Positions 1 through 8,099 of a stretch of DNA of 8,956 nt are shown here, piece by piece. The notes below the pieces were generated by a model. That model saw only the letters and a list, made by a program, of their open reading frames with translations, ran no database searches and was not told the DNA's origin. Origin of the DNA: an uncultured Clostridium sp. (GTDB lineage Bacteria; Bacillota; Clostridia; Lachnospirales; Lachnospiraceae); assembly GCA_947643685.1 (NCBI GenBank), contig CANRXD010000040.1:1-8956 (forward strand), read 5' to 3'. The position numbers and the translations under genes were made by a program. Position 1 is the first letter of the stretch. Each line of letters starts with the position of its first letter.

Positions 1-839
1 ATACTCCCCTTTTCAGTGCCGATGAAGAAGCCCTGCTGGATTTGCGGTCCACCTATGGCCCCTTCACTTCACGGCTTCCTTCCCGTGTAATCGATCTGAA
101 ACTGTATCAGGCTTCCCTGGAAGATGAAAATGGCGTTGAAGTTTCCTACGCAGAGGCAGCGAAAAACAAGCCGCCGGAATTTATAAAAATATATTTTGAC
201 TGGCTGTCCTCTGAAAAGCATGTCAGTGTGAATGATACCATCCACATTGGAATGTTTTCCCACGCCGCCAACGGCGGAATCCTTATTGATGCCGACGGCT
301 TTACCGGTGTCAGCGGGCTCTATGCATGCGGAGAGGCCACCGGAGGAATGCATGGGGCTGACCGCCTTGGAGGGCTTTCCACAGCAAACGGGCTTGTATT
401 TGGCCAAAGGGCCGGCCGCGCCGCCGCCGCTTTTGCCTCACAGGCCGCCGTTTCAAATTCAAAATCTGCTGCGCCTGCCTTCCTCTGCCGTGAAATTGCA
501 GACCGGGCTGCCGTGCGTTCCAAACTTCAAAAATATATGTACAGAAACGCCATGGTCATTCGAAATGAATGCGGCCTTCGGGATACGAAGGTCAAACTGG
601 AACAGATGCTTTCCGACATCCATTGGTCTCCATCCGCTAATATTGCCGCTATCACGGATTCTCTGATCCTGGAGGGGCAGCTTATGACCGCTGTCTGCAT
701 TTTAAAAGCAGCCCTTCTCCGCAGAGAAAGTCGGGGCTCCCATTACAGAAGTGATTTTCCATCTGAAAATCCGGAAATGGCATTCCCCATAGAAATCTCG
801 TTGGAACACGGAATTACAGCCGCATTTAAAAATACGTAG
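1..839 (+). CDS. FAD-dependent L-aspartate oxidase / fumarate reductase-family flavoprotein, C-terminal part
   Basis: This is the 3' end of a gene that begins before the window: the frame is open from base 3 with no stop, so the TTG at 42 is not a credible start. About 278 residues are visible. Around 261-410 the protein reads SHAANGGILID, then GLYACGEATGGMHGADRLGG and a TANGLVFGQRAG segment. This is the FAD-binding/substrate region of the succinate dehydrogenase/fumarate reductase/L-aspartate oxidase superfamily; the His at 261-263 and the Arg at 363-365 sit where the family binds the dicarboxylate. The helical C-terminal domain ends with RRESRGSHYRSDFP (about 715-760), a hallmark of the L-aspartate oxidase/SdhA C-terminal domain. 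The family oxidises or reduces dicarboxylates (aspartate to iminoaspartate in NAD synthesis, or fumarate to succinate). The N-terminal Rossmann motif lies outside, so NadB cannot be separated from a fumarate-reductase-like paralogue, and I give no symbol. It is convergent with the DUF134-NifX gene and ends just before a hairpin terminator. Confidence 0.85.
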   Translation, partial: TPLFSADEEALLDLRSTYGPFTSRLPSRVIDLKLYQASLEDENGVEVSYAEAAKNKPPEFIKIYFDWLSSEKHVSVNDTIHIGMFSHAANGGILIDADGFTGVSGLYACGEATGGMHGADRLGGLSTANGLVFGQRAGRAAAAFASQAAVSNSKSAAPAFLCREIADRAAVRSKLQKYMYRNAMVIRNECGLRDTKVKLEQMLSDIHWSPSANIAAITDSLILEGQLMTAVCILKAALLRRESRGSHYRSDFPSENPEMAFPIEISLEHGITAAFKNT

Positions 840-866
840 CCATTCAGCATTGGGAAGACCGGGGCA

Positions 867-903
867 AAAAACGCTTATGAAACCTGTCTTCATAAGCGTT
901 TTT
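867..903. terminator. Rho-independent terminator, bidirectional
   Basis: A perfect 15-bp inverted repeat (arms 867-881 and 889-903) with a 7-base loop. The arms begin with AAAAA and end with TTTTT, so it can act on both strands. It starts 28 bases after the stop of the flavoprotein gene and is its natural terminator. The core word CTTATGAA recurs in the second hairpin at 1010-1074. Confidence 0.85.
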
Positions 904-961
904 GTCTGAATTCTCATAAAACTAAACTGTTGTGAAATTATGTAACCGTTCAGCCTTGCAT

Positions 962-990
962 CTTCTTGCCCGCGTACCGCGGACAAGAAG
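962..990. repeat. Strong hairpin inside the intergenic repeat
   Basis: Thirteen-base arms at 962-974 and 978-990 pair at 12 of 13 positions around a 3-base loop. The stem is GC-rich at its tip (CCGCG/CGCGG). It is not followed by a T-run on either strand, so it is not an obvious terminator. Confidence 0.65.
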
Positions 991-1009
991 CCTGCGGCGC
1001 CCGCCTTAT

Positions 1010-1074
1010 GAAGATTCCGGGTAAAAAGCGCTTATGAAAACGAGTTTTCAACGCTTTTTTTACCCGAAATCTTC
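1010..1074 (-). terminator. Long hairpin terminator of the DUF134-NifX gene
   Basis: An extended inverted repeat with outer arms 1010-1030 and 1052-1074 (GAAGATT, CGGGTA and AAAAAGCG against their complements, with one mismatch and two extra T) and a perfect inner hairpin TGAAAA-CGAG-TTTTCA at 1035-1050. On the minus strand it begins 26 bases after the stop of the DUF134-NifX gene and has T-runs in its arms. It may also catch read-through from the plus-strand gene. Confidence 0.7.
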
Positions 1075-1099
1075 GCAAGGCTGAACTGTTATGAAATTA

Positions 1100-1879
1100 T
1101 TACATACTCTCACAGTGGTGGTCACTTCCACACCCATGTTCTCCACAGGAATGTCCTTCTCCATGATGCCCATGGTGATTACACTGAATATCCGGATCAA
1201 ACTCCAGCTTATCTCTCAGCAAATCTTCCACGGCCTGATCGGCCTCACCGGAAACGCCGCCATATAATTTAATTCCGGCTGCTGCAAGCGCTGCCTGGGC
1301 GCCGCCGCCAATACCGCCGCAAATCAGAGCATCAACCTTCAGCGCATTCAAAACGCCTGCAAGTGCCCCATGTCCGCTTCCGTTTGTATCAATGATTTCC
1401 GAAGAAATAATTTTTCCATCCGAAACATCAAAGATTTTAAACTGCTCCGTATGTCCAAAATGCTGAAATACCTGTCCATTTTCATAAGTAACTGCAATTC
1501 TCATAATATAATCTCCTTTACTTTTTTCATATTGTTTATAATACTGATGTTTAAAACATCTGTCATTTCCGCACCCTTCACTGTTCCCGTCACAAAGCCA
1601 GAAATCTCCGCCTTCAATTTTCAGGGGACGTCCTTCCACAACTGCATCCGCAATTTTCTTTCTGGCACTTTCGTACACACGCTGCACAGTAGTACGTGCC
1701 ACCTGCATAAATTCACTGCATTCTGACTGCGATAATTTTTCTTTATCAATTAAACGGATACATTCATATTCATCCACTGTGAGAATTACTGATGATTTAT
1801 TGTCGCCCCCCTGCGTCGGAATAAATTCCAGCGTTTGGGGGAAATGACATACCTTTCTGCATTTAACCGGCCTTGGCAT
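1100..1879 (-). CDS. DUF134 helix-turn-helix / NifX-like cofactor-binding fusion protein
   Basis: A 259-residue protein starting at ATG 1879. An AGGAGG at 1888-1893 lies 8 bases upstream, which is better than the TTG at 1885, only two bases from the same site. Residues 1-95 are a DUF134 (UPF0251) domain: it opens MPRPVKCRKVC and contains TVDEYECIRLID and VARTTVQRVYESARKKIADAVVEG, a sigma-70 region 4-like helix-turn-helix, and ends KIEGGDF. A Cys-bearing linker follows (C96, C103, C108, H111). Residues 126-232 form a NifX/NafY-type (dinitrogenase iron-molybdenum cofactor biosynthesis) domain, with VFQHFGHTEQFKIFDV and the Gly-rich ALICGGIGGGAQAAL. The last 27 residues contain 8 His and 4 Cys. 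Known: small proteins of the NifX-like family bind iron- or molybdenum-containing cofactors and are common in non-fixing anaerobes. Inferred: a metal- or cofactor-responsive DNA-binding protein. It has its own promoter with palindromes suited to autoregulation. No nif genes are visible. Confidence 0.88.
   Translation of the reverse strand: MPRPVKCRKVCHFPQTLEFIPTQGGDNKSSVILTVDEYECIRLIDKEKLSQSECSEFMQVARTTVQRVYESARKKIADAVVEGRPLKIEGGDFWLCDGNSEGCGNDRCFKHQYYKQYEKSKGDYIMRIAVTYENGQVFQHFGHTEQFKIFDVSDGKIISSEIIDTNGSGHGALAGVLNALKVDALICGGIGGGAQAALAAAGIKLYGGVSGEADQAVEDLLRDKLEFDPDIQCNHHGHHGEGHSCGEHGCGSDHHCESM
1502..1519 (-). promoter_or_regulatory. Internal ribosome binding site and in-frame ATG before the NifX-like domain
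   Basis: On the minus strand AAAGGAG (1513-1519) stands 8 bases before an in-frame ATG at 1504-1502, which is Met126 of the fusion. This Met is exactly the first residue of the NifX-like domain (MRIAVTYENGQ). Initiation here would give a separate 134-residue NifX-like protein with the His/Cys tail. The spacing and strength equal those of the main start, so dual translation is plausible but unproven. Confidence 0.6.
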
Positions 1880-1907
1880 GGACAAATCCTCCTGTCAGCT
1901 TTTCCCT

Positions 1908-1936
1908 ATTATAGAATAGTTTAGGGCATATGTCAA
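1908..1936 (-). promoter_or_regulatory. Consensus sigma-A promoter of the DUF134-NifX gene
   Basis: On the minus strand the -35 TTGACA (1931-1936) and the -10 TATAAT (1908-1913) both match consensus exactly and are separated by 17 bases (1914-1930). Transcription should start near 1901, leaving a leader of about 20 bases before the ATG at 1879. A promoter this perfect usually needs a repressor, which fits the overlapping palindrome at 1924-1932. Confidence 0.88.
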
Positions 1937-1957
1937 TTACTTATTTGGCATATGCCC
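1924..1957. promoter_or_regulatory. Twin GGGCATATG palindromic operators
   Basis: Two CATATG-centred palindromes face each other: GGGCATATG at 1924-1932, overlapping the -35 box, and GGCATATGCC at 1947-1956, a perfect 10-bp palindrome that extends to CATATGCCC at 1957. Their centres are 22 bp apart, about two helical turns, so dimers would bind the same DNA face. The placement is typical of a repressor operator. The likeliest binder is the adjacent DUF134 protein, by inference. Confidence 0.6.
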
Positions 1958-1972
1958 GATATTTCCGGACGC

Positions 1973-2025
1973 AAAAAGGAGCCACTGCTCCATGGATGAT
2001 TTTACATCCATTTTGCAATGGCACC
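1973..2025 (-). terminator. Rho-independent terminator of the surface-protein gene
   Basis: Read on the minus strand, GGTGCCATTGC (2015-2025) pairs with GCAGTGGCTCC (1978-1988) with one mismatch and one G-U pair. Inside it ATGGATG and CATCCAT (2005-2011 and 1992-1998) form a perfect 7-bp stem with a 6-base loop. Five T follow (1973-1977). A smaller GGAGC/GCTCC hairpin can form directly before the T-run. It starts only a few bases after the stop of the giant gene and separates it from the DUF134-NifX promoter. Confidence 0.85.
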
Positions 2026-2029
2026 TCCG

Positions 2030-5000
2030 TTATACCTGTTTCCTTCTATTTCCTCTGCTCCGGCGTCTGGACGCTGCATACATCGCAAGAACTCCGATGC
2101 CGGAAATTCCTAATAAGGCCAGCCACAAAGCGGCATTTCCTTCATCTCCTGTTCTGGGAATGCCATCTGCCGGTTTCCTCGGTGTCCGGGGCTTTCCTGT
2201 GGAATCCGGCGTACCGGGAGTATCAGGTGTTGTGTGATCGGTGATATGGATCTGCATGCCGGAACCATTCGGCCCGCCCGGATTCCCCGGGCCTTCGGCA
2301 TTCCCCGGGCCTCCTGTGTTTCCCGGGCCTCCCGTGTTTCCTGGGCCTCCCGTGTTTCCCGGGCCTCCTGTGTTTCCTGGGTCTCCGGCATTTCCTGAGT
2401 TCCCCGGCCTGCCCGGTCTGTCTGGTCTGCCCGGCTTCTCAATGACATTTTTGTGATTGTTAATCACTGCTCCCGCCGTTTTTCCGGATTCGATGGTTCC
2501 ATCCGCTCCGGAAGCGGTCACCGTATATCCTGCATTATCACTTTCCTCTACTATATAGGAAGTTCCCGCCGGAATCCCCTCTGCCTTTATGCTTTCTCCA
2601 TGTTTTAATGTGAAAGAAGCGATTCCATTCTGGAATGTCATCTCTCCATATTTTCCGGTAATGGATGTATCGCCAAGGGTCACAGTAAACGGGAATGATT
2701 TGTTTATGTCCCCACGGTTTCCGGAAACGGTTTTTGATACGATCAGATTTCCCGTCTCCTTTATCGGATCCGGACCAGGACCAGGGTCAGGAGTGCTGCT
2801 GTCTTTATTGTTCAGGAAGGCTGCAGCAGAACCATCCGCCGTAATCGTGCCGGTCTCCCCGGTTGATGTGGTGGTATAGCCGTCCTTGTTGGCCTCCGCC
2901 TCGGTAACGGTATATCCCGTACCTGTCGGCAGGTTGTTGGCTGTCTTTCTTTCCCCATGCTTTAACGTAAAGGTGGCAGCTCCGTTCATAAAGGTCATAT
3001 CACCAAACGTCCCGTTGACAGTTGCATTATCGAATGTCACGGTGAAATGGAAGTCCTTATTGGTTTCTCCCGCATCACCCGCCACAATTTTGGAAACAGT
3101 CAGACTTCCGGTATCTGTCATTTCCGCCCAGTTGGCAATAAAAGTAAGATTCCCGACAGTTCCCGGGTCCACTGTAAGCACAGAGAAACCATCCGTTTTT
3201 TCTCTCACCGATGTATCGGCACCCAGGCTCCAGTGGGAGAACCGATACCACTTCCCGTTTTCAAACACGCGGTCCGGATTCTTTGCCGTAAAGCTGTCCT
3301 TTGTCGTGTATCGGGTCGGATTTTTACCATCCTCATCCATTACCGACGCGTTTTCTGACGCCGTAACGGCTTTCAGTGCAGTATCAGCTGCTGCCGGAGA
3401 ACCCGCCGCATTGGCATAAGTGATGGTGTACGGTATCGGCTGTACCAGATAAGTGACCGTATCCGGAATCTGCTCCCCCTTCAAAGTGGCTGTCTCCTGC
3501 GTATTGCCATCTCCATCGAGCCATTTCAAGGCCTCCGCTTTGTCCGCCGCTATATAGGAATCTCCGTTCTTGCTGACCAGAGCATAGCCCCTTGCAACCA
3601 GCTCTCTGACAACTGCCGACTGAGGCGTTACCACTGTCTGATCCGCCTGTACCTGAATCTGTTTCACAATAGCCGGAGCATCATCATTTTCTGTGCCGGC
3701 TTCAACGAATCGCACCACATGATTACCAGATATGATCGGGTCATAATAGAAAATCACGTTATAGGTATCGCCTGGCTGGTTCAGAATCAGGATTTTATTG
3801 GTCTGCTGAGGCACATAGCCGTCCTGCTCTACTGCCGATGTATTTAACGTTGATCCAGCTATAAACGACTGATCTTTTTGTTCCATCTTTCTCAGCACAT
3901 AATAAACTTCTCCTCCGCTCGTGACAATCTGCCCGTTGTCGATTCGCACAGTGGGAAGGTTTTTATCTCTGTCGCTGTCGGTTAAGCTTTTTGTCACATT
4001 GTAGACCGTGTAAGTAAATGTCTCTGTGCTGGCAGCCGTCCATTTCGCGGCGGCATGCTTGTCTTCTTTAACAGTCTGGTCAAAGTCAAATGCTGTCTCA
4101 GGAACCGTAATGTTTCCGTTTTCATCTGCGTTGTACCATCCGGCCAATGTGTAACCATCTCTGAGAGGCCGGGGGATGGTGCCGCTTGCAGAGTAGCGGG
4201 TGTTGGCAGGAATTCTCTCCTCAATGGATGTACCGACATCGTGGACTGTGCCGCCGTTCAGATGGAAAGTTACCCCATAGGTAGGCGTTTCCCAAATGGC
4301 ATAGAGCCGCAAATTGCTTGCAATGGCAAAGTCTTTTCCCGTCTGGGCTTCGGCCTGAGTGTTCTCATCCACGGTCCACTGCATATTCACGCCGGCCGGG
4401 CCAAGGCCCCAGCCCTTAAACTTCCATTGAGCCATACCATCCGCCGCCCGGTCAGGGCAGACACTGACACCACTTCCTGCCGGGGTCCAGCCATATTTCG
4501 GCGCACCGTCCGCCTTTTTTTCATCATTTTTGTCATGATAATCCAGCCTGAAACCATACTCTTTTTCTGTTACCATTGCGCCATAGGGCAGCTCAATGGT
4601 TCCCAGCTCCACTTCAGCAGCTGTTGTTATGTTATTGGAAGGTACCATATAGCTGATCGTATATCGGTCTCTGTCGTAGTAGAAGTAGAGTTCATGGGGA
4701 CTATCCGGCTCCGTAAACCAAGGGCCATTTGGATATCCACCTCTATTATCTTGATACTCCGTACTGTGATCTGCGTTCTGGTTAGCCCGGGTCATATGCA
4801 GCCGGGCGCTGGGATTCTGTTTATTGATGGCATTGGTGGACGGGGCTATTACCTGGCGGGCCAGGGCGTAATATTTCCCATTATACCCGCGCACCGCATA
4901 GTATGTACCGTCCGGATCATTGTAAAAAATTTCTCCGGAATCCTGGTCATAAGCCACTGTCATCAGATCATTAAACTCATATTTAGTGAATGCCTCGTTG

Positions 5001-7951
5001 TCTGCGGGCACCAGATACAGGAAGTTTCTCGGATCTGAAATGTCTCCGTCATAAATGCTGAACTTCCGTATATCGTTACCAGTAACGTCCAGATCCGGCA
5101 CCTCATAGCAATGATTGTAGCGGTAATAGCAGATATTGCCATCCGTTCTTCCCGTCCAGAAAGCCACCAGATGATGCACCGTATTCTTGTTTTCCGGATC
5201 CGCGATTATCTCAGAACCCATACCTGCATAGACGCCCATGATGGTAGGCTCTGATGCATGGGAGGATCCACTGTTAGGATAACTGTCCTCACAGTATTTT
5301 CCTGCGGTGGTTGCCCAGGAAACCAATCTTGCAGGCTCATTACCTGAATTGGTAATAGACTCTCCTCCGGATACAGGCCAGACCTCCCGCAGATCGGCGC
5401 CATACTTAGCTTTGATGGTAATGTTTCTGGGAACTGGCATCTCGCTGTGACTGGTAACATTGGCCTGTCTCCACGAATTATTATAGCCATCGTGACCTCT
5501 GTCATAAGAGAAATTCAAAACGCCGCCTGAAACCGCCGCACCGCGGCTGAAACTGTAACCGTTGGTCTTGGTTGCCACGCTGAATTCAGATGTATTCCGG
5601 TCAACCGTCGCTTGTCCATAATAGTGGAATTGTAGTTCATAGATATTCCGGGTAAAGTAAACGTAAATCATGGTCTTGCCGTCAGCAGAGGCCGTGGCAG
5701 CGTTATAGTTAATTTTACCGTCCTCTTCGTGCACAATCTCGAACGCAGCCTGACTATAAAATTTGCTCACATCGATGTTGCCCGCCTGACCCATCGCCGA
5801 TTGAAACCGGCTCGCCACCTGTGTCTGGATTTCATCCAGCAGTGCCGTATTGTCGCCAGGCTTAAACAGGGATGAATCTGTCGGTACATCTACTGTAAAA
5901 CTTCCCATATTGCTGTAATGCGGGTCACTGGTCCCAAGCTGAGGGGCATGGGTGACCGGAGCGTTTTTGTAATTAGCGTATTTTTGTGAGTAAGCATCGC
6001 TTCCATCACTTTTAACGTTTCCGCCCGCCGCGATAGCCTGTACATCGTCCATCCCAGTCAGATCTTCTGTCCAGAGGATGACACGCACCTGCGTTGTTTC
6101 CGGCTTCCACTTGGGGTACAAATGAAGCGCCAGTACGCCGCCGGTCTCCTGTAGCCTGGCTGCTGCGATCAAAGCAGTATCGACTTGCAGACTGGGAACA
6201 TCCTTGGTTCCGGCATCCAGATAATCCGAATCGGCATATTCGCCATCCGCACCAGGTGTGGCGCCCCTTTTCAGATATCTCCATCCGTCAAAGGTATAGC
6301 CGGCCCGCGCCGGGGAAGTCACATTGGCAAAATCGACACTGCCTCCCAGAGGAACCTGCTGTCTGGGAATATATGTATAGTTAGTGTCGAAAATGATCCG
6401 GTAAGATCCCGCCGCCCTGTAATATATGTCCACAACTGTATTCGTATTCTCAATCAGCTTCTGTGAAAAATCAACAGTCTCAAGCTTTTCATAGGTTTCG
6501 TTGTCCGTTTTCGCTCTGGCGCGGGTCATGGCCCCTACGCGGCCCTGAAGGGTTTCCTGATCCAAACGAACATATTCGATAACATTGCCGTTGCTGTTTA
6601 CCGTCTTTTTTTGCTCCGGATCCAGGGCAGCTATTATATCCGCGCTCAGACCAGAAAGATTCTCCGGCACCCAATGGTTCACCGTATACCATGTGGCGTT
6701 CCGGCGGTAATAAATGGTGATTTTCAGCTCGGTTTCGCCCTCCATAATCTTATTTAACTGCTCTTTTGTCAGCGTCACTTCCAGCTTCGGATCGACCAGT
6801 GCATTGGCGCCATGATTCTCTACGCCCAAAGGGTGTGCATCCGGATTATCGCTGCCGCATACCGCCTGAACAAAATATCCCTCGTCGCCATCAACCTTAA
6901 GCCAGCGGGCATCGTTCCACGCCTCGTTGTATTCCGTAGAGTAACGGTTCTGATATGTGGGATGCTGCACCGTTTGATCCGAACCGGATATTTCCTGATA
7001 GTAATAAATGGTATGATTATTAATATCCACATCGAAATCACCACGCTCCAGCGCCGCTTCCATCTCAGCCGGTGTTTCGTTTCCTGTCGGCGGGTTCACC
7101 ACATATGCATTCAGTTCACTGGGATCCAGAACAATTCGAAATCCGTTCACCGTCGGCAGCTTCCATTCCACCTTATAGGTTCCGTCGTCCTGCTTTTCAG
7201 GAATTGCTTCCACTGTATCAGGACTCGCTGCATCAACGCCTGCCAGGCCTCCGGTGTTGGAATATTTATATTCCATGTTTATGCAAACCACATTTGCCGG
7301 CACGAACTCATAGTCGGAAAGTCCTCCGTTAAAAACTTCACGGAGCACATTTCCTTCACCATCGGCGTTCCCTTTGCGTACAATCCTCCAACCGCTCTTT
7401 ACGCCGTAAACAATCCGGGCACCTCCCTGCATATTTTCGTCAAAATCTCCAATAGATATTGTTTTTGCATCTGTGACTGTTATCTGTTCAGCGTCATAGC
7501 AAAAGCGGGTCAGGTCACATATGCCATTTTCAAAATCTTCTTCCTTAAGCTTCCGCGTCTCCGTTGCCTGTACATATCTTCCTCTGCCATCCAGGGTGAA
7601 GCGAAAAACATGGGTCAGATGAAGAGTATAGACCGCTTCTTTTTCCACTCCTGTCTCCGGCCGCAGAGCGGCATCCGATGATGTGGCTGTATTCTCCTTC
7701 TTTTCTGCATCTGACGATGTGGCCGTACTCTCCGGGCCTTCCCCACCCCGGCTGGAATCTTCACTGACTATGGTAATGGAAGGCTTTTTTATTATGGATG
7801 TCTCAGCCGCCGATGCACCTGCAACATTGGTTCCAAGAAGCGCCATACAAAGCATGACGCTGGCAATTTTCTGCCACTTCACCGGCCTGCGTTTCCGGCT
7901 TCGCGGATGTGCCAGGGTGCTTTTTCCATTTCCTTTCTCTGGAAAATTCAT
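2030..7951 (-). CDS. Giant sortase-anchored multidomain surface protein (adhesin-like)
   Basis: A 1,973-residue cell-wall protein. The start is ATG 7951, with AGGAAAGGAAG at 7960-7970 and a signal peptide directly after it: basic segment [12 protein letters not shown], hydrophobic core, ASA-A cleavage near residue 48. Approximate domains: 70-95, a linker with two ATSSDA copies; 100-510, a region I do not recognise; 515-615, a Flg_new/InlB-type repeat ([10 protein letters not shown], then LYPKWK); 620-1220, further beta-rich repeats ([22 protein letters not shown]); 1224-1306, a clear Flg_new repeat ([29 protein letters not shown]); 1395-1508, MucBP-like; 1508-1612, SHIRT-like ([27 protein letters not shown]); 1613-1716 and 1730-1832, two Spy0128/DUF7601-type pilin domains with the isopeptide pattern Lys (VSK, K1621 and K1740), Glu (VTE/VEE) and Asn (NN); 1838-1897, a collagen-like GXY tract; 1931-1936, IPRTGD, then a membrane helix and a basic tail ([13 protein letters not shown]). 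Known: such stalk proteins bind host or microbial surfaces. The ligand is unknown and no sortase lies in the window. Confidence 0.9.
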   Translation of the reverse strand: MNFPEKGNGKSTLAHPRSRKRRPVKWQKIASVMLCMALLGTNVAGASAAETSIIKKPSITIVSEDSSRGGEGPESTATSSDAEKKENTATSSDAALRPETGVEKEAVYTLHLTHVFRFTLDGRGRYVQATETRKLKEEDFENGICDLTRFCYDAEQITVTDAKTISIGDFDENMQGGARIVYGVKSGWRIVRKGNADGEGNVLREVFNGGLSDYEFVPANVVCINMEYKYSNTGGLAGVDAASPDTVEAIPEKQDDGTYKVEWKLPTVNGFRIVLDPSELNAYVVNPPTGNETPAEMEAALERGDFDVDINNHTIYYYQEISGSDQTVQHPTYQNRYSTEYNEAWNDARWLKVDGDEGYFVQAVCGSDNPDAHPLGVENHGANALVDPKLEVTLTKEQLNKIMEGETELKITIYYRRNATWYTVNHWVPENLSGLSADIIAALDPEQKKTVNSNGNVIEYVRLDQETLQGRVGAMTRARAKTDNETYEKLETVDFSQKLIENTNTVVDIYYRAAGSYRIIFDTNYTYIPRQQVPLGGSVDFANVTSPARAGYTFDGWRYLKRGATPGADGEYADSDYLDAGTKDVPSLQVDTALIAAARLQETGGVLALHLYPKWKPETTQVRVILWTEDLTGMDDVQAIAAGGNVKSDGSDAYSQKYANYKNAPVTHAPQLGTSDPHYSNMGSFTVDVPTDSSLFKPGDNTALLDEIQTQVASRFQSAMGQAGNIDVSKFYSQAAFEIVHEEDGKINYNAATASADGKTMIYVYFTRNIYELQFHYYGQATVDRNTSEFSVATKTNGYSFSRGAAVSGGVLNFSYDRGHDGYNNSWRQANVTSHSEMPVPRNITIKAKYGADLREVWPVSGGESITNSGNEPARLVSWATTAGKYCEDSYPNSGSSHASEPTIMGVYAGMGSEIIADPENKNTVHHLVAFWTGRTDGNICYYRYNHCYEVPDLDVTGNDIRKFSIYDGDISDPRNFLYLVPADNEAFTKYEFNDLMTVAYDQDSGEIFYNDPDGTYYAVRGYNGKYYALARQVIAPSTNAINKQNPSARLHMTRANQNADHSTEYQDNRGGYPNGPWFTEPDSPHELYFYYDRDRYTISYMVPSNNITTAAEVELGTIELPYGAMVTEKEYGFRLDYHDKNDEKKADGAPKYGWTPAGSGVSVCPDRAADGMAQWKFKGWGLGPAGVNMQWTVDENTQAEAQTGKDFAIASNLRLYAIWETPTYGVTFHLNGGTVHDVGTSIEERIPANTRYSASGTIPRPLRDGYTLAGWYNADENGNITVPETAFDFDQTVKEDKHAAAKWTAASTETFTYTVYNVTKSLTDSDRDKNLPTVRIDNGQIVTSGGEVYYVLRKMEQKDQSFIAGSTLNTSAVEQDGYVPQQTNKILILNQPGDTYNVIFYYDPIISGNHVVRFVEAGTENDDAPAIVKQIQVQADQTVVTPQSAVVRELVARGYALVSKNGDSYIAADKAEALKWLDGDGNTQETATLKGEQIPDTVTYLVQPIPYTITYANAAGSPAAADTALKAVTASENASVMDEDGKNPTRYTTKDSFTAKNPDRVFENGKWYRFSHWSLGADTSVREKTDGFSVLTVDPGTVGNLTFIANWAEMTDTGSLTVSKIVAGDAGETNKDFHFTVTFDNATVNGTFGDMTFMNGAATFTLKHGERKTANNLPTGTGYTVTEAEANKDGYTTTSTGETGTITADGSAAAFLNNKDSSTPDPGPGPDPIKETGNLIVSKTVSGNRGDINKSFPFTVTLGDTSITGKYGEMTFQNGIASFTLKHGESIKAEGIPAGTSYIVEESDNAGYTVTASGADGTIESGKTAGAVINNHKNVIEKPGRPDRPGRPGNSGNAGDPGNTGGPGNTGGPGNTGGPGNTGGPGNAEGPGNPGGPNGSGMQIHITDHTTPDTPGTPDSTGKPRTPRKPADGIPRTGDEGNAALWLALLGISGIGVLAMYAASRRRSRGNRRKQV
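2289..2396. repeat. 18-bp in-frame tandem repeat encoding a collagen-like tract
   Basis: Four near-identical 18-bp units (2307-2324, 2325-2342, 2343-2360, 2361-2378) are flanked by a degenerate unit on each side (2289-2306, 2379-2396). The consensus on the plus strand is GGGCCTCCYGTGTTTCCY, and the units differ only at C/T positions. Each unit encodes six residues, giving PGNTGG repeats in a wider G-x-y tract of the surface protein. Because units are multiples of three, gain or loss of copies changes stalk length without a frameshift. Confidence 0.9.
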
Positions 7952-7959
7952 TGATATGA

Positions 7960-7970
7960 CTTCCTTTCCT
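7960..7970 (-). promoter_or_regulatory. Ribosome binding site that sets the surface-protein start
   Basis: The purine-rich AGGAAAGGAAG lies 8 bases before ATG 7951. It favours this start over the longer in-frame reading from 8125, which would overlap the upstream gene and put 58 unlikely residues before the signal peptide. Confidence 0.8.
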
Positions 7971-7987
7971 AAAATTTTGTTACTGTC

Positions 7988-8002
7988 CACAGGTTCCCTG
8001 TG
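7988..8002. other. Small perfect hairpin in the leader of the surface-protein gene
   Basis: CACAGG and CCTGTG (7988-7993 and 7997-8002) form a perfect 6-bp stem with a 3-base loop, about 18 bases upstream of the ribosome binding site. No T-run follows on the minus strand, so it is not a terminator. It could be an mRNA-stability element, an operator, or chance. Confidence 0.4.
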
Positions 8003-8011
8003 AATACAACC

Positions 8012-8053
8012 GCATATGCCCATTTTAAGTTGCTGGCGACAACAGGGCATATA
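8012..8053. promoter_or_regulatory. Inverted GGGCATAT sites upstream of the surface-protein gene
   Basis: GCATATGCCC at 8012-8021 and GGGCATATA at 8045-8053 form an inverted repeat (8 bp perfect, 9 of 10 when extended). The first arm is an exact 10-base copy of part of the operator at 1948-1957. The intervening DNA holds a short GTTG/CAAC pair, so a hairpin in the transcript is an alternative reading. I could not identify a convincing promoter in 7952-8099. Confidence 0.45.
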
Positions 8054-8099
8054 CAATGTCCCCGAAACAGTATTGACCCATGACAAACCTGCGAAGTGA

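Larger units (their letters stand above)
922..1103. repeat. Nested palindromic intergenic repeat
   Basis: The gene-free stretch between the two convergent genes is built from inverted repeats. An imperfect palindrome lies at 922-953 (10-base arms, 8 of 10 paired, 12-base loop). Its left half recurs as a direct repeat at 1081-1102 (ACTGTT, one differing base, then TGAAATTAT). A perfect 12-bp inverted repeat, GCAAGGCTGAAC and its complement, lies at 948-959 and 1075-1086, and encloses two further hairpins (962-990 and 1010-1074). The right end runs into the stop codon of the minus-strand gene (1100-1102). Composite hairpins bounded by inverted repeats resemble small dispersed elements of the REP/MITE type, but a second genomic copy would be needed to show mobility. 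Confidence 0.6.

Noticed and set aside
42..44. TTG as start of the flavoprotein gene
   Set aside because: The frame is open to the window edge and the FAD-binding N-terminal domain is missing, so the gene is simply truncated by the window.
702..986. Minus-strand 94-residue frame over the end of the flavoprotein gene
   Set aside because: Runs through the terminator hairpin and overlaps a clear coding region; no family features.
962..1074. CRISPR-like repeats
   Set aside because: The repeated words are hairpin arms of unequal spacing, not direct repeats with regular spacers.
1880..1885. TTG start for the DUF134-NifX gene
   Set aside because: The AGGAGG is too close to the TTG; the ATG at 1879 has 8-base spacing and begins with the typical MPRP of the family.
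2241..2456. Plus-strand Pro-rich (PGPPVF) reading frame
   Set aside because: It is the antisense shadow of the collagen-like GXY repeat in the surface-protein gene.
4055..5038. Plus-strand 327-residue frame
   Set aside because: Antisense to the giant gene, with no recognisable domain and implausible composition.
6812..7681. Plus-strand 289-residue frame
   Set aside because: Antisense to the giant gene; a Cys/His/Ile-rich shadow without family features.
7952..8099. Promoter for the surface-protein gene (TAAAAT as -10)
   Set aside because: No acceptable -35 at 16-18 bases; not supportable from sequence alone.
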